Below are positions 16,665 through 25,163 of a DNA stretch of 64,000 nucleotides, piece after piece. The position numbers and the translations under genes were made by a program. The stretch's first letter is position 1, and each line of letters starts with the position of its first letter. The notes beneath the pieces are model-generated. The model saw nothing but the letters and a program-made list of their open reading frames with translations, was not told where the DNA came from and searched no databases. This DNA comes from CAWDVH01 sp963805705. GTDB lineage: Bacteria > Actinomycetota > Actinomycetes > Streptosporangiales > Streptosporangiaceae. The DNA lies in assembly GCA_963805705.1 (NCBI GenBank), contig CAWDVH010000005.1, forward strand, positions 124,001 to 188,000. The letters are read 5' to 3'.

Positions 16665-18434
16665 ATGTTCCTGCCGCCCGTCTTGCGCCCGCTTGCAGCT
16701 GTCGGTCCGGTCAACGCGGCGGTCCAGCGAATCGCGGAGGCGCCGTTCTCGGTAGTTCGCGGGATACCCGGATCGTACGCCGCAGAGCGGCTGGCCGGCG
16801 TAATTGACAGCTGGGAGCGGCTGCCGGATTGCGTGTGGCTGCGTGCCCGTGACCGTCGACCGGCGGAGCTGGAGCAGTCCCTCGCCGAGGCTTGCCGGCA
16901 TCGCTGGTCATCCGGGGAAGGTACCGGCGTCGGGGCCTCCCCTGGATCACAGCTCAGCGAGGAGATCCAGGTGGCCCCCGAAGGCGCCGTCATCGTGATC
17001 GAGATCGGCGGCCGGATGACCACTGAGGTCACCCGGGTGATCAGGGCGACCAGGTCCGCCATCACCGATCGGGGAGTCAGGGTGGTGGCGGTCGCCGAGA
17101 GCCGGTTCCATCCGCCGGCCGGCCGCCCGCCGGACTGGGTGGTGTCGACGTCCGACCTTCTTGACCGTGGCGCTCTTGACGGGTACGCGTGCGGCTGGAA
17201 CCGAGCCCGGCTGCTCAGGTACGCCGGGCCGCGCGCGGCGGTCGTTGACGACGTGCTGGCCGCCGGGCAGCTGTGGTCCCAGGACATCGTGGCTGAGTCT
17301 CTTGACGCCTCGCATGGCCTCACGTCTTTCCTGGGCCGGCTTACCGCCATGCTGCTCCACCAGCTCACGCCGGATCAGCGGAGCGCGCTGGATGTGGCCT
17401 CGGTCACCGGCTATTGGCACCCTCAGCTGGGCACCTGCCCGGTTGCGGCCGAGCAGCTTCGGCCCTGGTTGGTGCCGCTGGAGCGGCAGTGGGGCTGGCT
17501 CCGCCCGGTCTGGGCGGGGCCGCTGCGTCGGGAGCTGGCTCGTTCGGCCGGCTCCTGGCCGGCCCAGGACGCCGCTCGAGCGGCCCATGCGGTCACCCTG
17601 CCGGTCGCCGCGCCAGCACCGTGCGCCGCGTCTGCCGCCCGGACGGCAGCGCAGCCCGGCCTGCTTCAGGCGCGGCTGCTCGGCTCCCTGGAGGTCCGCG
17701 TGGATGGCGTGGTCGTCACCTCCTGGAATGGCCAGCGGGGCACGAGCGTGCTGCGCTACCTGCTCTCCCGGCGGCGGTACGCCTGCTCCCGGGACGAACT
17801 GCTCGAGGAGTACTGGCCCGGCATCCCGGTCGGTGCCGCCCGTAACCGGCTGCAGGTGGCGGTCAGCAGCCTGCGCCGGGCACTCCGCGACGTGACGGCG
17901 CTCAACGTCCTGCAGTATGCGGATGGCGGGTACCGCATCAACCCGAAACTTCGGGTCGAGGTCGACGTCGAGTTGTTTGAACGGGGCCTGCGCGTCGCCG
18001 GTGCCGCCGAACGATCCGGAGATCGGCGGGAGGCCAGGACGGCTTACCGCGAAGCGGTCGCGCTTTACCGGGGCGACTTCGCTGGCGACGCGCCATTCGA
18101 GCAATGGACCCTGCTGCCGCGGGAAAGCCTGCGAATCAAGCTGGTCGACGCCTTGGACCGGCTCAGCCGCCTCGAGCTGGCCGACCGCCGGATCGACGAC
18201 TGTGTCGCCACCGCGCACCGGATGCTCGGCGTCGACCCCTGCCGTGAGGACGCGCACCGCCTGCTGATGCGCTGCTACGCCGCCCAGGGGCGGATCTACC
18301 AGGCGCTGCAGCAGTATGAGTTCTGCTCGCGGGTCCTCAAGGCAACTGTGGATGCCGACCCGGCGCCGGACACCACCCAGCTCTACCGCACGATCCGGTC
18401 CAGCTCCGCCAGGGAGCTGGCCGGGATTGGCTGA
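16665..18434 (+). CDS. SARP-type transcriptional regulator with BTAD domain and N-terminal NTPase-like region
   Basis: A 589-residue protein. The C-terminal ~270 residues are a SARP module: an OmpR-like winged helix (LLGSLEVRVDGVVVTSWNGQ, then YACSRDELLEEYWPG and NRLQVAVSSLRRALRD) followed by a BTAD helical repeat domain (VDVELFERGL, ALYRGDFAGDAPFEQW, LMRCYAAQGRIYQALQQYE). The N-terminal ~300 residues resemble the ATPase/winged-helix part of MalT-like STAND proteins but have no Walker A or B, so ATP binding is doubtful. ATG 16665 follows TGGAG. SARPs often activate secondary-metabolite genes; no biosynthetic cluster adjoins it. Confidence 0.82.
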   Translation: MFLPPVLRPLAAVGPVNAAVQRIAEAPFSVVRGIPGSYAAERLAGVIDSWERLPDCVWLRARDRRPAELEQSLAEACRHRWSSGEGTGVGASPGSQLSEEIQVAPEGAVIVIEIGGRMTTEVTRVIRATRSAITDRGVRVVAVAESRFHPPAGRPPDWVVSTSDLLDRGALDGYACGWNRARLLRYAGPRAAVVDDVLAAGQLWSQDIVAESLDASHGLTSFLGRLTAMLLHQLTPDQRSALDVASVTGYWHPQLGTCPVAAEQLRPWLVPLERQWGWLRPVWAGPLRRELARSAGSWPAQDAARAAHAVTLPVAAPAPCAASAARTAAQPGLLQARLLGSLEVRVDGVVVTSWNGQRGTSVLRYLLSRRRYACSRDELLEEYWPGIPVGAARNRLQVAVSSLRRALRDVTALNVLQYADGGYRINPKLRVEVDVELFERGLRVAGAAERSGDRREARTAYREAVALYRGDFAGDAPFEQWTLLPRESLRIKLVDALDRLSRLELADRRIDDCVATAHRMLGVDPCREDAHRLLMRCYAAQGRIYQALQQYEFCSRVLKATVDADPAPDTTQLYRTIRSSSARELAGIG

Positions 18435-18497
18435 CCCATACTTCCCCGCTCCTGTGAGGGACAACGGGAGAATCGCATGCCTCCTGTGCCCGCCCCG

Positions 18498-19304
18498 CTA
18501 GGCGAGCGCCAGCGCTGGATCCTGGCCCGCCGACGCGGGCAGGTTCACCTCAATGCGCAACTGCAGGCGGTGGATGCCGGTGGGCAGCTGTACCGCGGGG
18601 AACCGCAGCGCCAGCTCCCGTTCCGGGTGGCCGGTCCCGGCGCGGGTGGCTATTGTGGTCCAGCCCTCGCCAGTGTCGGCCGCCCCGAGGCGGCGAGCGG
18701 CCAGCGTGGCCCGGTAGTCGAAATCCGCTCCGGCCGCGCGGGTCTTGGAGACCACGAGGTCAATGTCCCGGCTGACCCCGCCGATCGACTTACCGGCATC
18801 GAGGACGACGAGATGCTCCTGGGATGGCCGCTGCGGTGGCGCCCAAGCCTGATGGTGCCGGGACAACGGTGAGGCCCTGTCGCCGTCGCCCGACGGCTCC
18901 TCGGCCGGGGCTGGCCCGATCCGCAGGCCGGAGTGCTCCTCGATGAAGCGGGCCAGCTCGGCGGGAGCCCAGCCGGCCCAGGCCCGCTCAGCCACCGTCC
19001 GGACGTGTGTCACCGTGCAACGCCGCGGCTCGCCATTGGCGGCCAGTGTCATCCGCAGCACGAACGCCTCGAGGCGCTCGCCGCCTGGCAGGCGGGGGGC
19101 GGCCTGGTTCCCCGCCTCGGTACTCTGCGCCGCTGCGAGGCCGGCCACCTCACGTAGGGTGTCCCCGTTGCTGCGGACCGACGCCAGGGCGGCTGCGGCC
19201 GCGCCTAGCGCCTCCCAGGTGTACACGCCGGCCTCGTGCAGCCGGGCCTCGGTGGCCGGGCCGATGCCCTTCAGGTCACGGAAACTCGCGAGCGACTCGC
19301 TCAC
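18498..19304 (-). CDS. Helix-hairpin-helix protein of unknown function
   Basis: A 268-residue protein, GTG start with AGGAGG upstream. Residues 8-35 (FRDLKGIGPATEARLHEAG) are a DUF4332/HhH-type helix-hairpin-helix that in known proteins contacts DNA or mediates protein contacts. The middle (SGLRIGPAP.., Pro/Ser-rich) is a linker. The C-terminal ~110 residues are beta-rich (HLVVLDAGKSIGGVSRDIDL, ATLAARRLGAADTGEG, GIHRLQLRIEVNLP). It lies 34 bases after the beta-sandwich gene at 19339-19815, so the two form an operon. I do not recognise the whole architecture. Confidence 0.7.
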   Translation of the reverse strand: MSESLASFRDLKGIGPATEARLHEAGVYTWEALGAAAAALASVRSNGDTLREVAGLAAAQSTEAGNQAAPRLPGGERLEAFVLRMTLAANGEPRRCTVTHVRTVAERAWAGWAPAELARFIEEHSGLRIGPAPAEEPSGDGDRASPLSRHHQAWAPPQRPSQEHLVVLDAGKSIGGVSRDIDLVVSKTRAAGADFDYRATLAARRLGAADTGEGWTTIATRAGTGHPERELALRFPAVQLPTGIHRLQLRIEVNLPASAGQDPALALA

Positions 19305-19338
19305 CTTCGATCCACCTCCTGACGAGGCCGGTGCCCGG

Positions 19339-19815
19339 TCAGACCGGGTTCTCGACCTGGATGATCGGGCCCTCGTTGAACCCGGTCATGTCGAAGCCGG
19401 GAGCCCCGAGGTCGCTGTTGAGGAACACCGAGACCACCAGCTTGTAGATCCCGCTGACGTTGCTGCCCGGGTCGCCCTCGTCCAGCGCCGTCGGCGGAAC
19501 GTTGAGCGTGACGGAGTAGTTCGCGACCGTCGGGTCAGCCGCCACGTTGTTGTCGCTGACGAGGAGGATCTCCGGACCGCCACCGAGGGACTCTGCGAAC
19601 AGCTGGACGTTCCAGTTGCCGCCGAGGGCGGCCAGCCAAATCGGCCTGAGCAGGCCATTGACCTCCCAGGCCACGTTGACCTGGAAGGAGTCGTTGCGGT
19701 TCAGGACGTGGTTGCCCACCTCGAAGGGCGGGAACGTCCCTGCCGGGTCGATGACTACTACGGTGGTGACGTCGCCGCCGATCAGGCCCGGGATGTTGGG
19801 GTCGAACTGCTGCAT
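19339..19815 (-). CDS. Beta-rich hypothetical protein, operon partner of the HhH gene
   Basis: A 158-residue protein, ATG with GGGAG upstream, no signal peptide. Alternating strands (GDVTTVVVIDPAGTFPPFEV, SFQVNVAWEVNGLLRPIWL, ANYSVTLNVPP, GIYKLVVSVFLN) suggest an immunoglobulin-like beta sandwich. It is acidic and rich in Asn/Asp/Gly. The C-terminus GFNEGPIIQVENPV is probably exposed. The downstream HhH protein also ends in a beta-rich domain, so the two may assemble. The function is unknown. Confidence 0.65.
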   Translation of the reverse strand: MQQFDPNIPGLIGGDVTTVVVIDPAGTFPPFEVGNHVLNRNDSFQVNVAWEVNGLLRPIWLAALGGNWNVQLFAESLGGGPEILLVSDNNVAADPTVANYSVTLNVPPTALDEGDPGSNVSGIYKLVVSVFLNSDLGAPGFDMTGFNEGPIIQVENPV

Positions 19816-19837
19816 GGTAACTCCCTGTCGTCAGTAG

Positions 19838-19858
19838 ACGACCCCGGGTCGGGGTCGT
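19838..19858 (-). terminator. Hairpin between the 65-aa gene and the beta-rich gene
   Basis: A perfect 8-bp stem (ACGACCCC at 19838-19845 with GGGGTCGT at 19851-19858) and a five-base loop. It lies about 95 bases downstream of the minus-strand small gene and just upstream of the beta-rich gene's ribosome site. It could end transcription of the first or control the second. Confidence 0.45.
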
Positions 19859-19950
19859 GACGCAGGAGACGTTACCGAGCAGCCCTGAGCCAGCGGCTAC
19901 AGTGCCGCTGAGTGGCCGCGCTCAGCCTTCCCTAAGCGGAAAGGGCCTGG

Positions 19951-20148
19951 TCAGCCGTTGATTCCGGCCGAGATCTCCAGGCCTTCCGTGCCACCGGAGT
20001 GCAGTGCGAAGAAGTCGCCCTGGTCGAGGACCACTAGCCCACCCGATCGCTTGAGCACCAGCCGGCGACCGCATCCCTCGTGCGGGCACACGAACAGCAG
20101 CTCCTCGCCGTTATACGAGTCCAGGGTCATTCTGTGCTGGGGGTTCAT
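19951..20148 (-). CDS. Small conserved-type hypothetical protein with CPHEGC motif (65 aa)
   Basis: A 65-residue protein. ATG 20148 has GAGGG five bases upstream, better than the in-frame ATG at 20163. The core reads LLFVCPHEGCGRRLVLKRSG, then LVVLDQGDFFALHSGGT. Two cysteines in C-P-H-E-G-C could bind zinc, perhaps with the nearby His or across a dimer. The pattern resembles short single-knuckle zinc proteins common in actinobacteria, but no function can be given. Confidence 0.6.
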   Translation of the reverse strand: MNPQHRMTLDSYNGEELLFVCPHEGCGRRLVLKRSGGLVVLDQGDFFALHSGGTEGLEISAGING

Positions 20149-20321
20149 CGTCCCTCGCGTCATCGGCGCGTCATCGGCCGGGCTCCATGCCTCAACCCTG
20201 CCAGGATGCTACCTCCCCGGCGACCGCACACGCGTGGTCCCGGAGGCGGCCCCAAGGCGCGTCGCCGTTGCCAGGTCGGGGTAGATCAGCGGGTTGGATA
20301 CGTCGCTGACGGCCAGTGGAG

Positions 20322-20735
20322 TTAGGAGGACAGCTGTCGCTGCAGGGCGGCCAGGGACTCGGCGATGTCGCGGCGCATCTTGGGGGCGAACAGCCGGAGT
20401 AGCGGCGCCAGTCCGCCCTGTGCCTCAACGCTCTTGACGATCCGGACACGTCCCCCGGCGGCCGGTTCGAGCAAGTGGTCGAAGACCACCTTGCCCATGG
20501 GCATCGGGCATTCGGTCACCCAGCGCCGTCCGGTATCTACCGCGGTGACGGTGAACGAGCCGCCCAGGTTGCCGCGCTGCTTGGCCCAGCCGCAGGCACC
20601 CGGCTGAAGCGGGCCATCCAGCCGCGCGATCTCCTTGCTGGCATCCCACTCAGGCCAGCGGGCCACGTCGGTCCACACCTTCCAGACCGCTTCTGGCTCG
20701 GCCTCGAACGTTGCCTCGCATTCGAACAAGTACAT
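20322..20735 (-). CDS. SRPBCC-family (polyketide cyclase/START-like) protein
   Basis: A 137-residue single-domain protein. The N-terminus EATFEAEPEAVWKVWTDVAR and the following WPEWDASK are the standard first strand and helices of the SRPBCC fold. It ends with the long C-terminal helix LFAPKMRRDIAESLAALQRQ that lines the hydrophobic pocket. Members bind lipids, polyketides or other hydrophobic ligands; stand-alone copies next to unrelated genes are usually uncharacterised. Confidence 0.82.
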   Translation of the reverse strand: MYLFECEATFEAEPEAVWKVWTDVARWPEWDASKEIARLDGPLQPGACGWAKQRGNLGGSFTVTAVDTGRRWVTECPMPMGKVVFDHLLEPAAGGRVRIVKSVEAQGGLAPLLRLFAPKMRRDIAESLAALQRQLSS

Positions 20736-20855
20736 GTCTCCGCCTTCGGCGAAAGCCCGGGCATTTCCCGAAAGCTAGCAGATCTGGGGCGCGCCTGATG
20801 CTGCGCAAGGACGGTGACCTGGCGATAGGGAAAGATACCGCAGATGTCGATGTTA

Positions 20856-20870
20856 GATATCTCTGATATC
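20856..20870. promoter_or_regulatory. Palindromic operator candidate upstream of vapBC
   Basis: GATATC - TCT - GATATC, two self-complementary hexamers forming a 15-base inverted repeat, 31 bases before the VapB ATG. VapBC complexes autoregulate through short AT-rich palindromes like this. Confidence 0.5.
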
Positions 20871-20900
20871 CTGGCCTGGCCGGTGAGGGAGCGTGAGCTT

Positions 20901-21119
20901 ATGGCCATGACGAAGACGCCCATCGAGATCGACCAGGAGGCCCTGGCGATAGCTGCTGAGGTTCTGGGGACCACGACCAAGAAGGACACGGTGAACGCCG
21001 CCTTGCGTGAGGTGGGCCAGCGGCTCGTGCGGCTGCGGGCACTGGCCAGGCTCGGTGAGATGGCCGATCGTGGTGACTTCGATGAGTTCCTCGGTGACAA
21101 GGCGGCATACCGCAGGTGA
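20901..21119 (+). CDS. vapB: VapB-type antitoxin
   Basis: A 72-residue antitoxin. From ATG 20901 (or 20907) it reads MAMTKTPIEIDQEALAIAAE, then VLGTTTKKDTVNAALRE, the ribbon-helix-helix pattern of actinobacterial VapB proteins (type II antitoxin, VapB family of DUF2191 type). The C-terminal ~25 residues (GEMADRGDFDEFLGDKAAYR) are the toxin-neutralising tail. Its stop overlaps the toxin start by four bases (GTGA), so toxin translation depends on antitoxin translation. The longer frame from 20844 would run through the operator and is unlikely to be used. Confidence 0.88.
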   Translation: MAMTKTPIEIDQEALAIAAEVLGTTTKKDTVNAALREVGQRLVRLRALARLGEMADRGDFDEFLGDKAAYRR

Positions 21120-21526
21120 GCCCTGCCCTGTACTTGATCGATACATCGGGCTTGTTCCGGATCCTGCAGGGTGAGCTGCGGAAGGCGTGGTCGGACCAGC
21201 TTGCTGCTGGCGTCATCGCGACCTGCCCGATCGTCGAGCTGGAGTTCCTCTATTCCGCGCGATCGCTGGCTGACCGGCTGGAAAAGCAGCGGCTGATGCA
21301 CGAGCTGCTCGGCTGGGTGTCGATGCACGAGGGAGCATACGAGCGCGCGGAGCAGGTTCAGCAGCTGCTGGCCGAAGCGGGGGCGCACCGATCGGCCGGC
21401 CCGGTAGATCTGCTGATCGCCGCGACTGCTGAACATGAGCGGCTGACGGTGCTATGCGACGATCGCGATTACCAGACCGTTGCGACGGTGACCGGCCAGC
21501 CCGTCAAGCTCGTCACCGATATCTGA
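21116..21526 (+). CDS. vapC: VapC-type PIN-domain toxin ribonuclease
   Basis: A 136-residue PIN-domain RNase. The acidic active site is complete: Asp in YLIDTSGLFR, Glu in CPIVELEFLYS, Asp in GPVDLLIAATA and Asp in CDDRDYQTVA. Such toxins cut tRNA or rRNA until bound by VapB. GTG start overlapping vapB. The stop codon lies inside a 16-base tandem duplication. Confidence 0.9.
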   Translation: MSPALYLIDTSGLFRILQGELRKAWSDQLAAGVIATCPIVELEFLYSARSLADRLEKQRLMHELLGWVSMHEGAYERAEQVQQLLAEAGAHRSAGPVDLLIAATAEHERLTVLCDDRDYQTVATVTGQPVKLVTDI

Positions 21527-21553
21527 CCCGGAGCGCCATCTGACCCGGAGCGC
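21521..21553 (+). repeat. 16-bp tandem duplication at the vapC stop
   Basis: ATCTGACCCGGAGCGC occurs at 21521-21536 and again at 21538-21553, separated by one C. The first copy contains the vapC TGA stop. A recent slippage duplication is the simplest explanation. Confidence 0.75.
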
Positions 21554-21599
21554 GTCAGGTCCTGGCCCCCGCCTCAACGCAGGGTGCCTGGCACTGGGA

Positions 21600-23480
21600 C
21601 TAACGCTCTTGGAGCCGTTCGGGCAGGGTCTTCGCGAGTTCGGCGTGAACGGCCGGTTCTGTATCGATCAGCCACTGAAAGTCCGTGCTCGTGAGTCTGA
21701 GAAGCCGGCCCGGTTCGGCGCATCTCACGGTGGCGAGGCGGCTGTAGCCGTAGCCGCCTCCCCAGTCACGGGCTGCGAGTTCGCCGAAGTAGTCACCGGG
21801 TCCAAGGGTGCGGATCGGCCGGGCGTCGATGAGAACGGTATAGCGACCGGAGAGGATGAGGTAGAACGACCGGTCCGAATCCCACCGGTGTATGACCTCC
21901 TCACCGGTGGTTACATCGAGAGAGACAGCACGGGCGCGGACATCCTGGATGGTCGAGTCGGGCACGCGGGAGAGCAAGGCCACGGTGCGCAGCTCGTCAT
22001 GGCCCGGGTCTGTCATGACGGGATCGGCGGCGATTCCGGCGCTTCGCGGGCCGGCCGGAGGGGCCGATGCGCCAGCGAAGTGCTCGATGACGCGCCGCAC
22101 GTCGCCTTCCGAGCTGGTCGGGTTGAGGATGCAGAGCCGGATGGCGTGGCGGCCGGCCAGGCGGGTGCTCGACACGAGCCCGGCGCCGCTGCGTTCCAGG
22201 GCGTCGACCAGGGTCATTCCGAGGCGCTCGGTCTCGGTTTCGTCGCAGCCGGGCCAATCTCTGCGGAAGCAGACAATCCCCAGCGTCGCCGGTGCCATGA
22301 GCGTGAGCCTGTCATCGCTGCGGACCAGAGCCTCGGCCAATTCCGCCAGCTCCATATTGCGCTGGATGGCGGCCCGGAATGCAGCGAGGCCGAAGGTCTG
22401 CACGGACACCCAGACTTTGAGCGCTCGGAAGCCTCGCGATAGCTGCAAGCCCCGGTCTGCGAAATTGACCTCGCCGTCCCCGTGCGTGTGGTTGCCGTCG
22501 AGGTAGTCGGGGTGGATGGCGAACGTTCGCTCCAGGCAGGCACCGTCGCGTATCAGGACGCTTCCGCACTCCATGGGCTGGAAGAGCCATTTATGCGGGT
22601 CCAGGGTTACCGAGTCGGCGCGGTCAATGCCGGCCAGCGCCGCCCGCCCCTTCGGCGTGAGAGCGGCAAACCCCCCGTAAGCAGCATCGACGTGGAGCCA
22701 CAGTCCTTCCCCGGCGCAGATATCGGCGAGGTCCTCGAGGGGGTCGACGGCCCCGGTGTTGGTCGATCCGGCGCTGGTGCAGAGCGCGAAGGGCACACGG
22801 CCGTCGCTGCGGTCGGCGCGAACCGCGGCGGCCACCGTTTCAGGCAGGAGACGCCAGCGATCATCAGTCGGCAGCACCCGCACCTGATGAGAGCGTAGGC
22901 CCATGGCCCGCGCCGTGCGAGCGAGGGACGAGTGGGCCTGGTCGGACACGTACATGACGCTGTCACCGGAAGGGCCCCCGGCAGCCTCGCGCGCGACGAG
23001 CAGCGCCGTGAGGTTAGCAGCCGAGCCACCGGTTACCAGTACGCCCGCAGTGCCGGCGGGCATCCCGAGCCATGAGCGGAACCAGTCGATAACCTCGAGC
23101 TCAACCTGGGTCGCGCCGGCCGACTCCATCCAGGCCCCGCAGTACGGGTTGGCCGCGGCCGCCGTCAGCTCGGCCAGTGCCGCCGGCCACGTGGTAAAGC
23201 TCGGGACGAAGGCAAAATAACCGGGGTGATCCGTTCGGCTCGCGTAGGGCAGCACATCGGTCAGGATCCGCGCGAGGACCGCCTGGTAATCCCCAGCCTG
23301 CTCAGGCGGCGGCCCGCCGAGCCGGGAGCGCATCCCGGCCGGGTCGCCGCGGCGCAGCACCGGATCGGCCTCGGGGTGGGCGAGCCGGGCGACGAGCGCA
23401 TCGACGGTCGCATAGCCGGCCCGCCGCATCGCCTCGATGTCCATCGCCAGCGGGTGTTCCACTGCGTTGTCCTTCCTCAC
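21600..23480 (-). CDS. PLP-dependent group II (aromatic-L-amino-acid-type) decarboxylase fused to a cyclic-nucleotide-binding domain
   Basis: A 626-residue fusion. Residues ~10-475 are a group II PLP decarboxylase. Visible features are HPGYFAFVPSFTT, TGGSAANLTALLVAR, the PLP-stacking region YVSDQAHSSLARTARAMG, the cofactor Asp/Ala motif HVDAAYGGFAAL and the Schiff-base Lys in DPHKWLFQPMECG. Residues ~495-622 are a Crp/cNMP-binding beta-barrel (FYLILSGRYTVLI, GPGDYFGELAARDWGG, RLATVRC, TSTDFQWLI). The phosphate-binding cassette keeps FGEL and R-x-A-T but has a GGGYGY insert. Enzymes of this class make amines such as tryptamine or tyramine. The gene starts three bases after the MFS-cNMP gene and is probably its operon partner. 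Confidence 0.88.
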   Translation of the reverse strand: MRKDNAVEHPLAMDIEAMRRAGYATVDALVARLAHPEADPVLRRGDPAGMRSRLGGPPPEQAGDYQAVLARILTDVLPYASRTDHPGYFAFVPSFTTWPAALAELTAAAANPYCGAWMESAGATQVELEVIDWFRSWLGMPAGTAGVLVTGGSAANLTALLVAREAAGGPSGDSVMYVSDQAHSSLARTARAMGLRSHQVRVLPTDDRWRLLPETVAAAVRADRSDGRVPFALCTSAGSTNTGAVDPLEDLADICAGEGLWLHVDAAYGGFAALTPKGRAALAGIDRADSVTLDPHKWLFQPMECGSVLIRDGACLERTFAIHPDYLDGNHTHGDGEVNFADRGLQLSRGFRALKVWVSVQTFGLAAFRAAIQRNMELAELAEALVRSDDRLTLMAPATLGIVCFRRDWPGCDETETERLGMTLVDALERSGAGLVSSTRLAGRHAIRLCILNPTSSEGDVRRVIEHFAGASAPPAGPRSAGIAADPVMTDPGHDELRTVALLSRVPDSTIQDVRARAVSLDVTTGEEVIHRWDSDRSFYLILSGRYTVLIDARPIRTLGPGDYFGELAARDWGGGYGYSRLATVRCAEPGRLLRLTSTDFQWLIDTEPAVHAELAKTLPERLQER

Positions 23481-23483
23481 GTC

Positions 23484-25163
23484 CTAGCCTGGGTCTGCGC
23501 TTTTCCCCCGGTTGTCGTCATCGCTGAGCGGAGCGCCGGCGGCCAGTCGCGTGTCGGCGATCCGATCCGCTTGTCGCGCAGTGGCGGCATGGCCAAGCAC
23601 CGCGGTCAGGAACAGTTCCCTGTTGAGCTGGTACACGGTCGCGGCGGTGTGCGCGATCACGGTGGCTGTACGTGGGATGGTGCGCAGCAGGGCGATCTCC
23701 CCAACTCCCTCGCCGCGTCCGCACCGACGCCGGAATTGCCCGTCCTGCAGGGCGTCCAGCTCGCCCGCGGCGATTGCATAGTAGGCATCGCCAGGGTCGC
23801 CCTGCCGGATCAGTACCGTGCCAGCCGGCACCTTGACCGCTGTCAGGGCCCCCGCCAGGCCTTCGATTGCCGGGGCAGGCAGCTCTGCGAACAAGGGAAG
23901 AGAGCGGAGCAGCGCGATCTCCACGACAGGCACGGGGGCGCCGGCGTCCAGGCTGATCAATGACCGCCCGCCGACCACGGCCGCCAGCGGCAGCACCGCC
24001 GCGACCCCGAGCAGCGCAAGCCGGCTGCCTCCCAGGTGCACCAGCAGCGGCACGAGGAGCGCGCCCAGCGCGAGCCCGGCCATCGTGAGCCCTTCCAGGA
24101 CGCCGAAGACCCGGCCTATCAATCGCGGCGGGACCGAGCGCTGCAGGAGAGTGCGGCTGGCGACATCCAGCAAGGCCCGGCCGGCGCCGGCCACCGTCAG
24201 CAGTGCCACCGTCCCTGCCAGGCCCAGGCCGAGCGCGAGCGCCCCCAGCGAGCAGCTGAGCAGAAGCGCCGCACACAGGATCGGCGCACCCAGGCGACGG
24301 CCAATGAGTATCGCGCTCACCGTAGCGGCCAGCACCGCGCCCACGCCATAAGCAGAGTTGAGGTAACCGGCCCATGCTTGCGAGCGGCCAAGCACGCTGA
24401 TGGCCAGGATGACGAACAGCAGGTCCAGCGCCCCGCTCACGGCTGCCTCCGCAGTCAGCAAGGCCAGCATGAGCCGCAGCCGCGGCCGGCCGGCCATCAG
24501 TCGCAAGCCCTCGCCGAAGTCGGCCAGCAACGCCGGAGCACCCTCACTCGACGACCCGAGCGACGCTACCCGGAGCGTGGCGACCAGCACCGCGGCCACC
24601 GCGCCGAGGCCGGCGCACACCGCGAAGACGCTCCCCACACCGCCGAGCGAGATCAGCACCCCGACCAGCAACCCGGCCGTCGTGATCCCGGCCGCCTCCA
24701 GCCAGCCCACGACCACATTGGCCGCCGTCAGCTGATCGGGGGTGACGCAAACCGAGGGGATCAGCGTCGACTGCGCCGGGCGGGTCGTAGTCACCGCGGC
24801 CGCCGCGACCACAGCCGCCGCGTAGGCCGCCGCCGGCGCGCCGGCGATGACCGCCGCCGCAGTCGCAGCCATCGCCGCCGCCTGCACCAGGTAACCCCCG
24901 GCCAGCAGGACCACGGGCGAGCGCCGGTCGGCGACGGCCGCCGCCACGGGCGCCAGGACTGCCGCAGGTACCAGCTGCGCTACCGCTACCAGCCCGGCGA
25001 TCGTGGCGCCCCCATGGCTGTAGGCGAAGACCAGCATGGCAATCCACACCGAGTACTCAGTGAGAATAAACAGCGCGTACCCCCCCAGCACGCGCACCAG
25101 CGCCCTGTTGGCCGCCAGCGAGCTGAAGGCGCCTAGGCGGCCGGCGCTGGACTCGCCTCCCAC
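23484..25163 (-). CDS. MFS transporter fused to a C-terminal cyclic-nucleotide-binding domain
   Basis: A 559-residue fusion. Residues ~20-405 form an MFS transporter with 10-12 hydrophobic helices and the loop signature PVAAAVADRRSPV after helix 2 (the MFS motif A position). Residues ~415-545 are a cNMP-binding domain with a textbook cassette: GEGVGEIALLRTIPRTATV, preceded by VLIRQGDPGDAYYAIAAGEL. It should sit in the cytoplasm and could gate transport. GTG or ATG-class start at 25163. The decarboxylase with its own cNMP domain follows after three bases, suggesting synthesis and export of one amine under shared control. Confidence 0.87.
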   Translation of the reverse strand: MGGESSAGRLGAFSSLAANRALVRVLGGYALFILTEYSVWIAMLVFAYSHGGATIAGLVAVAQLVPAAVLAPVAAAVADRRSPVVLLAGGYLVQAAAMAATAAAVIAGAPAAAYAAAVVAAAAVTTTRPAQSTLIPSVCVTPDQLTAANVVVGWLEAAGITTAGLLVGVLISLGGVGSVFAVCAGLGAVAAVLVATLRVASLGSSSEGAPALLADFGEGLRLMAGRPRLRLMLALLTAEAAVSGALDLLFVILAISVLGRSQAWAGYLNSAYGVGAVLAATVSAILIGRRLGAPILCAALLLSCSLGALALGLGLAGTVALLTVAGAGRALLDVASRTLLQRSVPPRLIGRVFGVLEGLTMAGLALGALLVPLLVHLGGSRLALLGVAAVLPLAAVVGGRSLISLDAGAPVPVVEIALLRSLPLFAELPAPAIEGLAGALTAVKVPAGTVLIRQGDPGDAYYAIAAGELDALQDGQFRRRCGRGEGVGEIALLRTIPRTATVIAHTAATVYQLNRELFLTAVLGHAATARQADRIADTRLAAGAPLSDDDNRGKSADPG

